64,000 bases of DNA from Tetrahymena thermophila SB210 (GCF_000189635.1 NW_002476351.1:186001-250000); one strand, 5' to 3'; shown: positions 51,387 to 64,000, numbered from the stretch's first letter. Translations and numbers: made by a program. The notes: generated from the sequence alone by a model not told the origin.

Positions 51387-53049
51387 AAGAAATAATTTTT
51401 AGTTAATTTAAATTATTTTATTTAGTTATTAATATTAATGAATGATTTAATCAAATTAAATTAAATAATTAAAATGAAAATTAATTTAATCAAACTTTCT
51501 TAGAAGGATTAAATTAAATTTTTTCTTATCTAAAATTCATACGTAATTCTATAATATAAAATAGCTTACAAACAATTTTTAATTTATTAATTGAGTATTT
51601 TTAAGTTGTTTGAAACTACAAAAAAAATATTTTTATTTTTTACATTATTTCTCCAAAAATTTTATTTAAGTTTATTAATAAGATTTAATTTTGATTATTT
51701 CAAATCTTATTTTCTTTACAATTCTAAGATTAAAAGTTACTTATAATTTCCATTTTTAAATAATTTAATATTTTTTTGAAAATTTTAAATATTTACTAAT
51801 TAAAAACAAAACATTGCTTTTAAATGATCAATAACTTTAATATTTTAAGCTTTTGTGTTATTTCAAAAGTAATTTGAATTTTTTTAGCTTTTTTTAAATT
51901 GAATGTAATATTATGTTTTAGCTTAAAATTAATTTAATTTTATTTACAATTTTATTTTTAAAAAATAGTTTTAACAATAAAATTTATTATTTAAGTCTTC
52001 TGTTCATAATAAAAAAAATAAAATATAAAACAAAAATCATATAAAAAAGTTAATTTAAAAATTAAAAAGTATTAAATAAACTCAAAATAATATTAATAAA
52101 AATTTCGAAAAAAAATTTAATAATCATCAAACATCAAAAGCACAAATTGTATTAAAAAATAATTATTAAAAACATAAAACTAGACAATATTCACATTATA
52201 ATTTTATTAATTAAAGATTAAAACACACATATTTCTAGTAAATAAGCTCAAAAAAGTTAGTTGAAAGCAAACAAAAAAACAATTTCTCAAATAAAATTTA
52301 TTTTTGTGAATTTTTTTACTTTATAAATACAGAATTTAAATATATTGTTAATGATAAATTATCTATTAATGTCGCTTAAACTTTAAACATTAGAGTTAAA
52401 AATAATAATGTAAAAGTCTAGAATAAATGTGATAATATTTTAAATTAATTAAGCAAAAATAAATTTTAGCTTATTTACAGTGAATAATAAAATAGCAAAT
52501 GGTGATAATATTTAATTGATTATTGAGTGTATTGAATCTAAGCTACAATTTCTACGCTTATATATCAATTTGTCCTTATTTTTTCCATTTTTCAACTAAA
52601 ATTGATGGAAAAATAAACTGACGTAAGAAGGAAATTTTAGTATTGAATTTAATATAAGAAATCTTGTAATTAATTTTCAAATTTAGTAAAAAGAGAAGTA
52701 AAATTATAGTTAATAAAAAACGCTGACTGAACAAACTAGCAGCAATGTCTACTTTGAATTTAGCGATAACAATGGCTTTATTTGTACCCTAGTTTTTTAT
52801 TTTTATTAGCAGCATAATCTCAATTAGCCTTTTTATTCATTAATCATTCAATTTTTTATTTTAAAACTAGTTTATGATACAAAATTATAAATTTATTTCA
52901 TCCCTTTTTATTATTTATTGTATATATAGATTATAGTCGTTACTGCAATATATCATTTTTAAAAGAAATTTTCAAGATGGTTAAAGTAAAAGTAAAGATA
53001 AGGAGATTCTAGAAAATAATCTAAAATTTCGTATACCAGAGCATTTTTT
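51387..53049. other. Intergenic region with a possible upstream exon
   Basis: The first 1.2 kb is extremely AT-rich and empty. From about 52609 a frame in register with the next gene stays free of TGA up to it and reads protein-like around 52630-52790 (e.g. TEQTSSNVYFEFSDNNG). It could be an unspliced leader or a real upstream exon. Confidence 0.4.
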
Positions 53050-54119
53050 ATGTCACAACAGTAGCATAACTTAGAACCTCCAAATTAATAGTTAAAAGAT
53101 ATAGTTAAGCAAATATTATTAAAAAAAGATGGAATCGAAGAATTTTAAATTGATGGCGATAAAATGGGCTAAGGGAGAACTTAAAGAGTTTCTTCATATA
53201 GCTTTTAAAAGCAATAGCAGCCATCTTCTCTTATTCAGAAGAATAGGAAAAAAAATAATTCAATTGATTAGGGTTAGAATGGTTAAAGTAGTTATGGAAA
53301 TGGCAGTATCAAAACAACTAAAACTACTTCGATTCCTTTATCTCTGCTCATTTAGAATATAGAGCAACAAAATTAGATTAATTCTCTTAATCAAGAAAGC
53401 GCATATTTATTTGTAAATAGGATTTCCTTTAGATTTATTTTTTTAAAATAGTTTTCCATCCATTTTCATATAGAATCGACTTTATAGTTTTTAAATTAAA
53501 AGTATTTCAAAAAGATTCACTTTATTAAGAATAATTAATTAACGCATTCTTTTATTTATTTTATAAAAAACTATTTTTTTAAAAATTATATCACTTAGAC
53601 AGAAAATATATCCTTAAGTTAAGAATAGCAAGAATAGATTTCTAATTGTTTAAGAACTTTAATAAATCATCTTAGGTCTGTTAAAAAATAAAAAATTGAT
53701 AAAGAATAATTTTCAACATAGTTAGCAGAAGAATAAGGGATTGAGCTTTAGAAGCTTTAACAATTTTTATAAATATAAAAGTAATTTAAATTTTTTATAC
53801 TTAATGTAAGTAAATTATAATTAAAATAGGTTTCAAAGCAATGACGTAGTGTAAACTTTAATATAATACAGTAATTTTAAGTAAATCAGCAATAACGTAT
53901 CTTTATTATCAACTGAAAACTATAAATAGCTAACTTTAATGTGCATTTAGTAATATTTATATTTAGATTAAAAGAGTAATTACAATAATAATATTTACAT
54001 TAATAAAAAGGAGTAATTTAAAAGATTGGGCTGATTTTTTACTCTAAGATATGCGCAATAACAACATTCAACCTGACAGATACTTACTAGATGAGTATAT
54101 AAAAATAGCAACAAAATGA
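53050..54119 (+). CDS. Hypothetical Q-rich protein, 257 aa, 4 exons
   Basis: Unrecognised. Exons: 53050-53412, 53599-53780, 53830-53949, 54011-54119; phases agree and the GT/AG sites are good. The N-terminal ~120 residues are low-complexity (Q, S, N, K) with VSSYSFQKQQQ and TTKTTSIPL. The rest is helical: SLSQEQQEQISNCLRTLINH, an IDKEQFSTQLAEEQ segment, and a clear C-terminus with LKDWADFLLQDMRNNN and RYLLDEYIK. The helical end has the look of a small protein-interaction domain. The chosen ATG is the first in the solid frame, but the same frame is open for another ~440 bases upstream, so the protein may be longer. A different register (ATG near 52745) runs a long way without TGA but has random composition and is rejected. 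Confidence 0.7.
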
Positions 54120-55209
54120 TAATTAAATTCTAAAAAAAATGTTCAGATATTTATATTTTTTTCAAAAAACTAAAATTATTATTCGAACATAAAATTAGTT
54201 CTAACATTTTACATTATTAACTTTTAACTGATTCTTGAATACAAATTGAATATGCAAAAATTTAGTGATTGACTGAATAAAGCTTTATTTTCATTTGATA
54301 GAATACCGAATACTCGAATATTGAGCCTCATAAACCTAAAATAAACCAAATAAATTTAATTTAACACATTTTAAATATAAAGTAAAATGCCATTTCAATT
54401 TACTTTAAGCGAAATTTAATATTTTAATATAATTAAGATAATATAAAAACTACCGCCCAAGACTAATGGGAGCTCAAAATATTTTTTATGATAGCCTTGT
54501 GGTATTATTATGTATTGTAAATGATATTGTAATTTATAAATAATATTTTAAAATTAATATGAACTATTTAAAAAATAAAAAGTAAAGAATTATTTTTTCA
54601 CATTCAAATTAAATAAAAAAGCTAATAATAGGAAAATAATTTTACATAATTTTTTAAATTTATGTAAGTAAGTATTAGTGAAGATATTTTTTAGCAATAT
54701 CATGATATAATTTTTTTAATTTAGATAATAATTACTTCAAATAAATTTAATATAACCTAAAATACATTGTAATATAATCTGAAATTAGTCAAATAAATAT
54801 AAATTTTTAATCAGAAAAGTTAATTAGAGACAAATTTTGTTAAAATTTTTGTTTAATAGTTTAAAATATTTTTCAGTATTTAATTTTCATTTTTTAAAAT
54901 AAAATATTTGCAAGTACACATTCTTTATAGCACTTTCATACATTTATTACAAAAAAATTACAAAAAATATTTGGGAAAATATATCACAAGTTTCAGTTTG
55001 TTTTGAATAAGTAATAAAATACTAATTTCAAATTGGAAATTCAATTAAATTATAATATTTACAAACACATTAATTGAAGGTTTTATAAAGAAATTTTTTG
55101 TTGATATTTAATAATATTTTATTTATTTTAGGAATTTAAATTTAGGTTTATGAGAAAGTTATTATTTTTATTTTAATTAATTGTTTTTGCTATTTCTAAT
55201 AGGAACGCT
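54120..55209. other. Intergenic region between convergent genes
   Basis: Extremely AT-rich 3' flanks of the 53050 and 55210 genes. No gene seen. Confidence 0.55.
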
Positions 55210-56348
55210 TCATTATTTATATTAACTACTAGACCTAACAGGGACAGTATTTTATTATTAAATTGGGAATCCTCTCCTTTGAAGACTATTAGACTTATTT
55301 GTTTATGAACTATTTTAACTATTAAATGCATTATAATTACTATTTTTGTATCTACTGTTAGACATAGAAGTATTACACTTAGGGATATATAAGATATTAC
55401 TTCCGTCTTCATCTTATTAGGTTTTTAGATTTTGAGTTGTTCTTTTATAATAAAGTTTATCAAATTTTTTTATATTACTTTACTATTGAGACTCTAAATC
55501 TCTGTTTAATCCTTAATATTTAACAAGTATTCTCTTAAAGTCCTCTTCTTTAGCAAGCGAAATTCGACCATACTCATTATCAAGTCTTCTTTTTAAAGCA
55601 TCTACTTCTTGCTCCTGCTTTTGCTTAAGCATTTGTATAAAATTTTAAATTTTATATTCCCTCTACTGGTTCCACTTTTTCATTTCCTCTTACTCTATAT
55701 TATCATAAATAATTAAATACATAAGTGTTATTTTTTTACTTTAAAAAGTAAATAAATACCTAATATTTAACACATCTATTACAGTTAATGAGCTTTCTTA
55801 TAGTCAGTCTTTTTAGCCAAAAAGTTTTATATTTTTTTCAAATTAAGAAGCTCAGACGAATCTTTAGGTTTTTATGAAATAAACTGATCAAGAATTTCTT
55901 AATACTGTTCCATGTCTTTGATGTGTCTCTCTTTGATTTCTAAAATTCCAAACTATTGTTTTTGTTGAAATTAATCTTCTTTTTCTTGCCAATATTCAAC
56001 GGCTTTATTAAATTCGTTATAATGCTGAAGCTCTAAGTTTATTTATTAGTTAAGCATAAGCGATTTGAGCTCTTCTTTTTCTCTCTCTTCTATTAAACTT
56101 TTAGTAGCTAAAATTTTTGACTTGATTTGGTCTGCTAAGACAAAATTTTCGCATTACTATTCAGAATATCTCATGTACTCAGTTAAGATATTCAAATACT
56201 ATTTAACTAAATCATCATTTATGTGGATAGAAAGTGCTAAATTTTTAAGCTTAGATCCATTAAGCATATTCTATAAATCATCTTTTATTTCCTAATGCCT
56301 TGGAGAGAGCTCTTCTTTGGAGCTTGTGGCCTCTTATATTTGTTACAT
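55210..56348 (-). CDS. Coiled-coil hypothetical protein, 357 aa or longer, 2+ exons
   Basis: Exons (complement): 55760-56348 and 55210-55694, phases agree. Residues ~25-70 look like a helical module (LKNLALSIHINDDLVKQYL). From ~60 to 270 the sequence is a nearly continuous E/K/Q-rich coiled coil (FNKAVEYWQEKEDQFQQ, MLKQKQEQEVDALKRR). The last ~80 residues are polar, S/N/Q-rich and end QYKQ. Upstream of the chosen ATG, a stretch at about 56400-56480 (RLKKQIRSCDRKESNK) joins in frame through a good intron (about 56352-56403), so the true start is probably one exon further 5'. The family is not clear; many basal-body and axonemal proteins have this build. Confidence 0.72.
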
Positions 56349-58434
56349 ATTTATTACCTAAATTTAAGGTTAAAAGATTACAAAGCAAAAATTGTTTGTT
56401 ATTTATCAAACCTTATTAGATTCCTTTCTATCACAACTCCTAATTTGCTTTTTTAATCTTGAAAATAATTTATCAGAAATAATATCATAAAGAAAATACT
56501 TAAAAATGACACTATCAAACTTTTTTAGCTTTAAATATTTTCTTTTTTAAAATCTTTAAACATTTTTAATCATAAAAATATTTTATTTGATAAATTTAAC
56601 TAAAAAAATTATAATAAAAGAGAAAGATCTTAAAAAATATTTGATTTAAAAAGTATTATGAAGCGACATTTTGAAAATAAAAGTAAAGTCTATTAATAGA
56701 TTTGTTTAAGTATTCAATTAAATTAAGTCTATTGCATTTGAATATTGTTTAAACAAATAATATTTTATGTTTCTGCATTAATTATAATTGAAAACCAAAA
56801 GTTTCATTCAAGTATCTTTTCTTTGGAGAATTAATTTTAGTGGTTGGCTTAAATTTTAATTTTTGGGCTTTATATTAAAGGTTTATTTAATGAATTCAAT
56901 TAAGAAAACATAATTATTTCATCTTTTTAAGCAGCTAAGATAACTTGAATGTTATTTAATTAATTTTTAATTACTTGTTTGCTAAAAATGAAAATTTCTC
57001 TACAATAGAAATTGTGATCAAAAAATTACAGTAAATTTAGGTTAAAAATTTATGTAAATTTTAATAAAATGAGATATTTAAATTCTAGTTTTTTACAAGA
57101 TATTTTCTTTCTATTTTAATGAAATTTTTTCTACAAATATTACTGGAACTAATAAGGTTAGCCTGTTTTAGAAATAGTCATGAGACTATTGAAGAGTATC
57201 AAAGAAATAAGGTTATTGCATTGACTACTGACTTAGTGACATACTTACCTTACTTACTGACTGCAATTTTTAAACTAACACCTTATATGTTGATTAAATT
57301 TAAGACTATTTTTTTAAAAAATGAAACTCAAATTAACTTTATTTGATACTTATTTTCTATTTATATAACTTTTCTTACTGATATTTTGCTAAAACTATAT
57401 CTCAGTAGTATTTGATTAATTAAGAACAACCAATTAGCAATTATATTTAGCAATTGCTTTGTTTTTTGGGATCAGATTTTTATTTATTGTTAAATAACGT
57501 GTTAATATAAGAAGAATCATTAACAGAAAAAACTGATAGTTATTCATATATTTACTTGATTTTTACAAATTTCTTAAGTTTTAAAATCCAAATTTTTTTT
57601 TTTCTACTTCTGAATAATTAATTTTTTTGATAATAATGCTTTAAAATAAATTAACTATTTGAAAATTTTTCAAACATTGCCTTAACTTTTCTTCTAGAGT
57701 TATATTATTTTTTTGTGTTTTATTTTCTTTAGTATTTTAAAAAGTAATATTTTCCGCTGGACATAAAGAGAATATTATTTCATTTTGGTTCTTATTAATT
57801 TTTTTCTTGCATTTTGTAGCTAAATTTAAATTATTTATAGAAAGGTTTATTTAATAAAAAGTGAATTTTTAATAAATAGCTAATGGATCAGAGATTTCAT
57901 CTCCTCAAAAAATTTAAAAAGAAACAATCAAATAAATTATTATCAATAATTAGAAAATGAATAAGTATGTATACGAATGAAGAGAATGTTTGTAATAATA
58001 TATTACAGAATCTTCAAATTTTAAAATAAAAAGAATGATATTTATTTATATAAGCAAGCATGAAATATGAAAAATAAAAATCAGTGTAGGAAAAGCAAGC
58101 AAGCAAGAAACAAAGTAAGAAAGAAAGGAAGCAAAAAGCAAATAAACATGTAAATAACAAGCAAACTTAAATTTTTCATTTATAAAATTAAAATAAATAA
58201 TCAATCATTGAACGAGCGAAACAAGAAATAGGTATTGAATTGAATGTAGTTTTGAAAGATCAGCAAAATAAATAAATAAATTAATATAAACAAATAAACT
58301 CAGAATAAGAAGAAAGAATAAGAAACCTTTTATCATAAATAATATCATCAAACAAACAAAAAATAAAAGAAGTAATAAAAATAAAAAATAATTCAAGTTA
58401 AAAATTTTAGTATCATAGGAAAGATAATAATTAT
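56349..58434. other. Intergenic region with one small unexplained frame
   Basis: Possible 5' exon of the coiled-coil gene at its left end. Around 57119-57349 lies an ATG-to-TGA frame of 76 codons in locally GC-richer DNA (see findings). The 200 bases before the MORN gene are rich in AAGCAAGC and AAAGAAAG words, typical of leader DNA. Confidence 0.45.
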
Positions 58435-60547
58435 ATGGGTTGCTGTTAATCTGAACAATAAAAGGTAGAAGGCCTAAGCGCCAACAGAACTGAAGCAATG
58501 GGCAATAATTTCACTTCTGAAGAGGCTGGAGAAACCAACTAAACAACAGTAGGAAATACAAAGAAGCCCTAGGTCCATGCTATGGTAAATGAAGAAGAGA
58601 ATTAACAAAGATCTATGGAATCATAATCAAATCTTAAAGTTGAATAAGAAGCTGCTAAGATAGTTTCAAGAACTGAAATTAACTAATAAGCTAATTCAGA
58701 TAAAACCATTCATATGCCTTCAACTAAATTCGCCACTACAATAGATACTGAACCTGATTATACCAATAATGCCACCAAAAACACTTTACAAAAATGCGGT
58801 GACTTTATTTATGATTGTCCTTAATACGATGATGCTGAAGCTGTTGAATTAGGTTTATACCAATTAGAAAACGGATCAGTCTATAAAGGTCAATGGAAAA
58901 ATGGTATGAGACATGGTAGAGGTAAATAACTCTGGAAGGATGGATCTATTTATGAAGGATACTGGAAAAACAACATGGCTCATGGCAAGGGTAGACTTAT
59001 TCACTCCGACGCTGATGGTAAATATAACTAACTAACTAGCTAATCAACTAATAAATTATCAAAAAAAAAAAATACTATTTTTTCTTTTAAATGAAAACAA
59101 TTACTTCCTTTTTAAAATATATCTATAACTATGATCGAATTAAATTTTATAAAACTAACTTTTGCCAAGAGTAATTTTAAATCCTCCATTGATTCATAAA
59201 GGCTCTTTCAAGCACCCAAAATTACTTATTATTAAAGTTTTTTCAGATGAATTAAAACGCTGTTTGGCTATCATTTTTTAGCTCAATTTTGTAATTCGGG
59301 AATATTTAGTTAAAAATTGCGTTTTTTATTTTTAAAAATTTTCTTTATATATCTATTTATCTTACTATAATTTTTCTTAATTAAAGTTTATGAGGGTGAA
59401 TGGAAAAATGATAAGGCTGATGGATACGGTACATATACTCATGCTGACGGTGCTAAGTATATTGGTAACTGGGTTGATGATAAGTAAGAAGGTCACGGTA
59501 TAGAAATCTGGCCTGATGGTGCCAAGTATGAAGGACAATACGTTCAAGGTAAATAAAACCACTTTAATAAAATTAAATCTTGTTTGCGCTATCACTTCCA
59601 AAAATAAATAAGGGAATATTTATCATTTTTTTGTAAATTTACCCCATATATTAGCATAAAGCACCAAAGTGAAAGTTGAAAAATTTCAATAAAATTAGCG
59701 CTAATTATACAACTTATATTTGATATTAAATTTATGATAGAAGCTTTTTCAAACAGTATTTGTACTTTCTAAGTAAGATATTCAAAAATAAATAAACTCA
59801 CTAGTTTAATTTTGCTAGAATTTGATTTAGAAAAAATAAATCAATAACTTTGAGTTGCAAAATTTGTTTTAATCAATAAGAAATTTTTAAATTTTAGAAC
59901 GATTTTGTCTTCTATCTATCTATTTATTATTTGCAATAGAAAATAAAATTAACTAATCTCATCAACTATTCAATAAATTTAAAAAGGTAAGAAATAAGGA
60001 AAGGGTAAATTCTTCTGGACTGACGGCTCATAATACGAAGGACAATTCTAAAACAACAACATTCATGGTTTCGGTACTTACACATGGGCTGATGGAAGAA
60101 ACTACAAGGGTGAATGGAAGAATAATAAAATGGACGGTCAAGGAGAATTTAGATGGCCTGGTAAATAATTAAATAAATAAATATTAATATAGATATCATT
60201 GAATATTTCTCTTTTTTTCATTTGCTGTTTGAATATATAAATCTTATCATTATTAAATTAACTTATAAAGATGAAAGAAAATATATTGGAAGCTATGTAG
60301 AAGATAAAAAGCACGGATACGGTGAATTCGAATGGCCTGATGGCAGAAAATATAAAGGATAATGGTTTAATGGCAAATAAGTAATTGAATGAATATTTTT
60401 AAAGTTAAACAAATGATTAATTAATATAATTTAAAAATTAATTAGCATGGTCAAGGTGTCTATATTAATGCTCAAGGTAAAGAAAAGAACGGAGAATGGG
60501 CTGATGGTAAAAGAATTAAATGGACAAACGAAGACGGTGAAAATTGA
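58435..60547 (+). CDS. MORN-repeat protein with MGCC N-terminus, 376 aa, 5 exons
   Basis: Exons: 58435-59017, 59387-59548, 59987-60160, 60271-60380, 60446-60547; phases agree. It begins MGCC, a strong candidate for N-myristoylation at Gly2 and palmitoylation at Cys3/Cys4, so membrane attachment is likely. A polar, S/T/E/Q-rich region runs to about residue 125. At least nine MORN repeats follow, with the Y-x-G-x-W/F/Y-x-x-x-x-x-x-G-x-G pattern ([30 protein letters not shown] and so on), plus a shortened last unit ([12 protein letters not shown]). MORN arrays form beta sheets that bind lipids or proteins, and in ciliates many are cortical or ciliary (radial spoke heads, basal-body and cortex scaffolds). 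Introns fall at the same place in several repeats, as if the array grew by exon duplication. No kinase or other domain is fused. Confidence 0.93.
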
Positions 60548-61450
60548 GATGGTTGAAATTTTATTTTTCATAACTCACCCACTCATTCATTCATTCCAGA
60601 TAAAATAAAAATATATATGAGTAAAATAACATCTCTGTCAAAAACAATCAAGCAAATAAGCATAAATAAATAAACTAATAATCCTGTTTAGTAGCATTTT
60701 CTTATAGCAAGCAGCATTATCTATTATAATCAAAAATAAAAATATATTAAAATAAGAAATTCTAGTATATATCTAATTTGCACTTTGTGTTGTCATTTCC
60801 GTTTATAAATTAATTAGCTAACTAACTAACTAAATAACTACCTTTATAACATAATTACAGCCAAACTATAAATTTTCTTTATCTTGATTTCATATATAGT
60901 TTGTCAAAAGTATTTGCAGACTAATTATAAATAGTTTTGTAAATAAATGTTTACTTTATGTGCTAAACTTAAACAATATATTTAAGTTTCTTATTCGAAA
61001 GTGATAAATCTACCATTCAATTAATTAAATAACTTATTTTTTATTTATTATATTGTAAACTTGTTAAAGATATGTAGTTAGTTATAGCTGAATTTTAGAA
61101 AAAATAGTGCTTAAAGATAATCCAATAGATAGATAGCTAATAAAATAAATCTGATGAATAAAAATTAAAAACAAAATTAATTAATTTTAAATACTGCTAA
61201 TGTTAAGGCTAGTAAGTAAATTTAGATTTGCAAAATTTATAAATTCTTTAGAAACATTTACTTACTGATAAGTTTACTAATAATAAGTAAATACATCTTT
61301 TTTCCCTTTTTTAAATCAAAATAATTGATTTTATCTATGATTTTTTGTTTTAAACCAAAAAAAAAAATTGTTCTATCTATTATCAAAATCATAATTTTAT
61401 ATTGAATTTGATTAATTAAACATTTCATTAGAATAATTACTCTAAAGATA
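60548..61450. other. Intergenic region
   Basis: AT-rich spacer between two plus-strand genes, carrying the 3' flank of the MORN gene and the promoter of the phosphatase. No gene seen. Confidence 0.5.
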
Positions 61451-63724
61451 ATGAAGAAATAACTAATATTTCTATTACTGTTAAGTTTACTTAACTAAAC
61501 GTTGTCTGAAAATACTAAGCATGGCTGCATGCCAGAAGGAATCAAGTTAAGTTTGGGTGATAACTTTGATTTATCTACTTAGTATGATAAGCAAAAAATG
61601 ATTGATTCTCCTCGCCATGACTACACAATTACTTATTTCACTACAGTAATATTAAGATTTCAAGATTTAATAATAAATAAATAATTTTGGATTTTATAAA
61701 CAAAAACTAGGCAAATTGTCCTTAAAATTATATTGAAATATATAATTCCTACTTCAGGGAGTAAAAACATACCCTTAAACCTTATAATATTACTAAGTTT
61801 TGTAATTTTTATTCACTTTTATCAGAATTTACAATGCTTTTTGAAATTAGTCCAAGCTAAAGACACAAGTGGATTTAAAGGAACAGAAACAAGAACAAGT
61901 GATTTTGAGAAATATATCTATGAATTTTAATTCGATGCCACTGATTTAAATTTAGATGGTGATTTCACTTATTCCTACGATTGCTTTTATCCTTCAGGTA
62001 TATATTTATTTATTTATTTAAGATTATTTTCATAGATTTGATATTTCCTAATTTAAACTATGAAATTATTTAGTTATATAAATTGTAAATCTAAAATATT
62101 AAATAACACTTTTTATTCAAATATAGACAGTAATCCTTCTCAGTTCTTACATAGGTATGCTAAAAATTGATAACCTGTATTTAATTGTTATTAATGAATG
62201 ATTTAGGGAAACATTCAGATTTTTCCATCCTGACTACAGTAAGTTGAAAGAAAGAGAGTTTAAATTTGTTTGGATTGCTGATTTTGATATTAATGTTAGC
62301 AATTAAACTGGCTTAGAAGGAAGAAGAATTGGGAAAGAAAATATGGAAATAATGGATAAATATGTAAGGAATATTCAGTAATGAATTTAATAATATTTAT
62401 ATTTTATTTAAACAATTAATTCAGATAAAACGAGATAGAAGCAAGTTTGTTGCTATCATAGGTGGTGGAGATTATGGCTACGATTTACCAGACGATAGTG
62501 GAAAGAGAGGTGAAGAATTTTAAAAAGCAGGAGAGTTTTCCTATGCACAGATACCTTTTGTGGTCAAATATTTATTCATTTATTTATAATTATTTTTTTT
62601 GAAATGATATTTAAAAATAATTTTTTAGACAGTAGCAGGTAATCATGAAGAATGGTATAAGTTTGATTATTATAACTCTTTCTTTAGAAATCCAAGATAC
62701 TCAATAACCAAAAACGATTACTATACATTGACCTTCGGAGAAGTACTAATAGTCGGATTAAATACCAATAAATTTATTAGAGATCCAACTACAAATAAAT
62801 TTATTAGCTTTGATTAAGAATACTTAAAAAATCTCTTTTAATGGTTTGATGATACTATGAAATAGATTAAGGATAATTACAGATGGATTATTGTTTTTTC
62901 ACATTAAAATATTCACTGCTTTGAAGACTATGCTGCAAGTTCTTGCTACTCCAATCCTAAAATATTTGCAGAAGTATTCAAAATTAATAATTTGCAATAA
63001 TTATAATTTATGTTTATTTAATTGTTGGTTAAAAAAATGTTAGAAAAGCTTGTTTAAATTTATTTGACTTAAAAAAAGCTTGAAGACTTGCTTGTTAAAC
63101 ATAAGGTTGATATTTACATGGCTGGTCATGTTCATGCTTATGAAAGAATACACCCAAATTACAGAGGTGAGCCGAAATTCAAGGAGTCAGATTAATGCTA
63201 TCTCAACAAATGCTCGTCTTACACTAAGCCATCTGCACCAGTTTATGTAGTTGATGGAACTGGAGGAACTACCCATTACTTCCCTCAACCATCAGGATGT
63301 AAAGTTTCATTAAGAAAAATTAATATTTTAACAAATTATTTTTAATAAAATAAATGTATTAGATCCTGGAGGTAATTTGACTGTAGCTTCAGACAGAAGT
63401 TTAGGCTTTAGCACGTTCACTGTTAAGAATAAAACCCATCTTTTATTTTAGCACTTTTAATCTAATAATACATATGACCCATTTGATCATTTCACAATCT
63501 ATAAACCTTAACCTAATATAGCTTAAGATCTTTCGTTTGCTGATCCAAGCGAAGTAGTCAAATACAAAGCTACAGTCGCTTTCTTCTATTTAATGGTAGC
63601 TATCGTTATAGTAGGATGCATATTAATTTTCTATGAATTTAGAAGAAAAATCCTTATGGATGCTCATGATGATTTCATGAGATAGTTTGACAATGATGAA
63701 GAAAAATCAAGAAATACACTTTGA
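61451..63724 (+). CDS. Purple acid phosphatase-like metallophosphoesterase, membrane-anchored, ~573 aa, 7 exons
   Basis: Secreted or lysosomal/surface phosphatase. Exons: 61451-61645, 61826-61997, 62127-62154, 62207-62363, 62425-62562, 62629-63298, 63363-63724. A signal peptide (KKQLIFLLLLSLLNQTLS) leads, then a beta-sandwich-like N-terminal domain. The metal motifs are in order: FVWIADFDIN (Asp157/159), GGGDYGYD (Asp200), AGNHEEW (Asn235, His236), VFSHQNIHC (His322) and AGHVHAYER. A PVYVVDGTGGTTHYF stretch follows, then a C-terminal membrane segment (FFYLMVAIVIVGCILIF) and a short charged tail, so it is type I in the membrane with the enzyme outside. Motif I is ADFD rather than the usual GDxG. 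Exon 6 may hide one small intron near 63003-63080, since that stretch is AT-rich though open in frame. Confidence 0.9.
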
Positions 63725-64000
63725 TATAATTTAAAATAAATAAATAAATAATTCATAATTTTTTGTTTGTATTTCTATTATAAAATAACTTCAACTAATT
63801 TTGATTAAGCAATACAATTATTTAATTATTTAAAACTTCTTTAACAAAAAAAATACTGAAAAAAAAGATATCAATAAATTTATTTCTTAATTGGATGATA
63901 GCAATAATTTATAAATAAATTATAATTTAAATTGAATTCATAAATTATATATATACAGAGAGATAACCAACAACTTGAATAAGTATTAAATAAATAAATA
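63725..64000. other. 3' flank to window end
   Basis: AT-rich downstream DNA. No gene seen before the window ends. Confidence 0.55.

Noticed and set aside
52745..54050. A very long TGA-free frame from an ATG near 52745
   Set aside because: Composition is random (I/K/F/L heavy) and it runs across clear introns; another register with good splice sites gives sensible protein.

Overview
The window is nuclear DNA of a ciliate that reads TAA and TAG as glutamine and uses TGA as its only stop. Many long frames are full of TAA/TAG, start at ATG and close at the first TGA. AT content is very high, introns are GT-AG and AT-rich, and protein families and codon habits fit Tetrahymena (macronuclear chromosome). 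Under the standard code the genes look shattered, so I decoded each locus by hand with the ciliate code and checked exon phases. Exon borders are my own splice calls. No transcript or homology search was available.

Layout from left to right: a Q/acidic-rich protein, possibly cut by the left edge (46-2036, +); a Ca2+-dependent protein kinase (3969-6134, +); two unrecognised intronless genes (7453-8580 and 9867-11810, both -); a dual-specificity phosphatase with two introns over 1 kb (13036-17436, +); a ferredoxin-fold protein that seems to lack its fourth cluster cysteine (19957-20462, -); a Rubicon-homology/DEF8-like protein (21360-23766, -) whose 3' end was copied in a tandem duplication; and a PWP1-type WD40 protein (24985-27347, +).

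From 28182 to 44775 every gene is on the minus strand: a USP12/46-like deubiquitinase with an altered Cys box; a large Q-rich protein with CSPP1-like motifs; three small unknown proteins, one with two membrane segments; a Grc3/NOL9-type polynucleotide kinase; and a secreted protein made of five repeats, some almost identical in DNA. After a 3.7-kb gene-poor stretch come an MKT1-like protein (48474-51386, +), an unknown spliced gene (53050-54119, +), a coiled-coil gene (55210-56348, -), a MORN-repeat protein with a possible acylation N-terminus (58435-60547, +) and a membrane-anchored purple acid phosphatase (61451-63724, +).

The genes do not form one pathway. Loose themes are ribosome biogenesis (PWP1, Grc3/NOL9), signalling and membrane traffic (CDPK, DSP, RH-domain protein, USP), cilium/basal-body candidates (CSPP1-like, MORN) and secretion (repeat protein, phosphatase). 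I found no operon, CRISPR array, intact mobile element, rRNA or tRNA gene. The points most worth a second look are the ferredoxin-like gene, the secreted repeat protein, the divergent USP catalytic box, the tandem duplication next to the RH gene, and a few intergenic segments with unexplained coding-like or GC-richer character.
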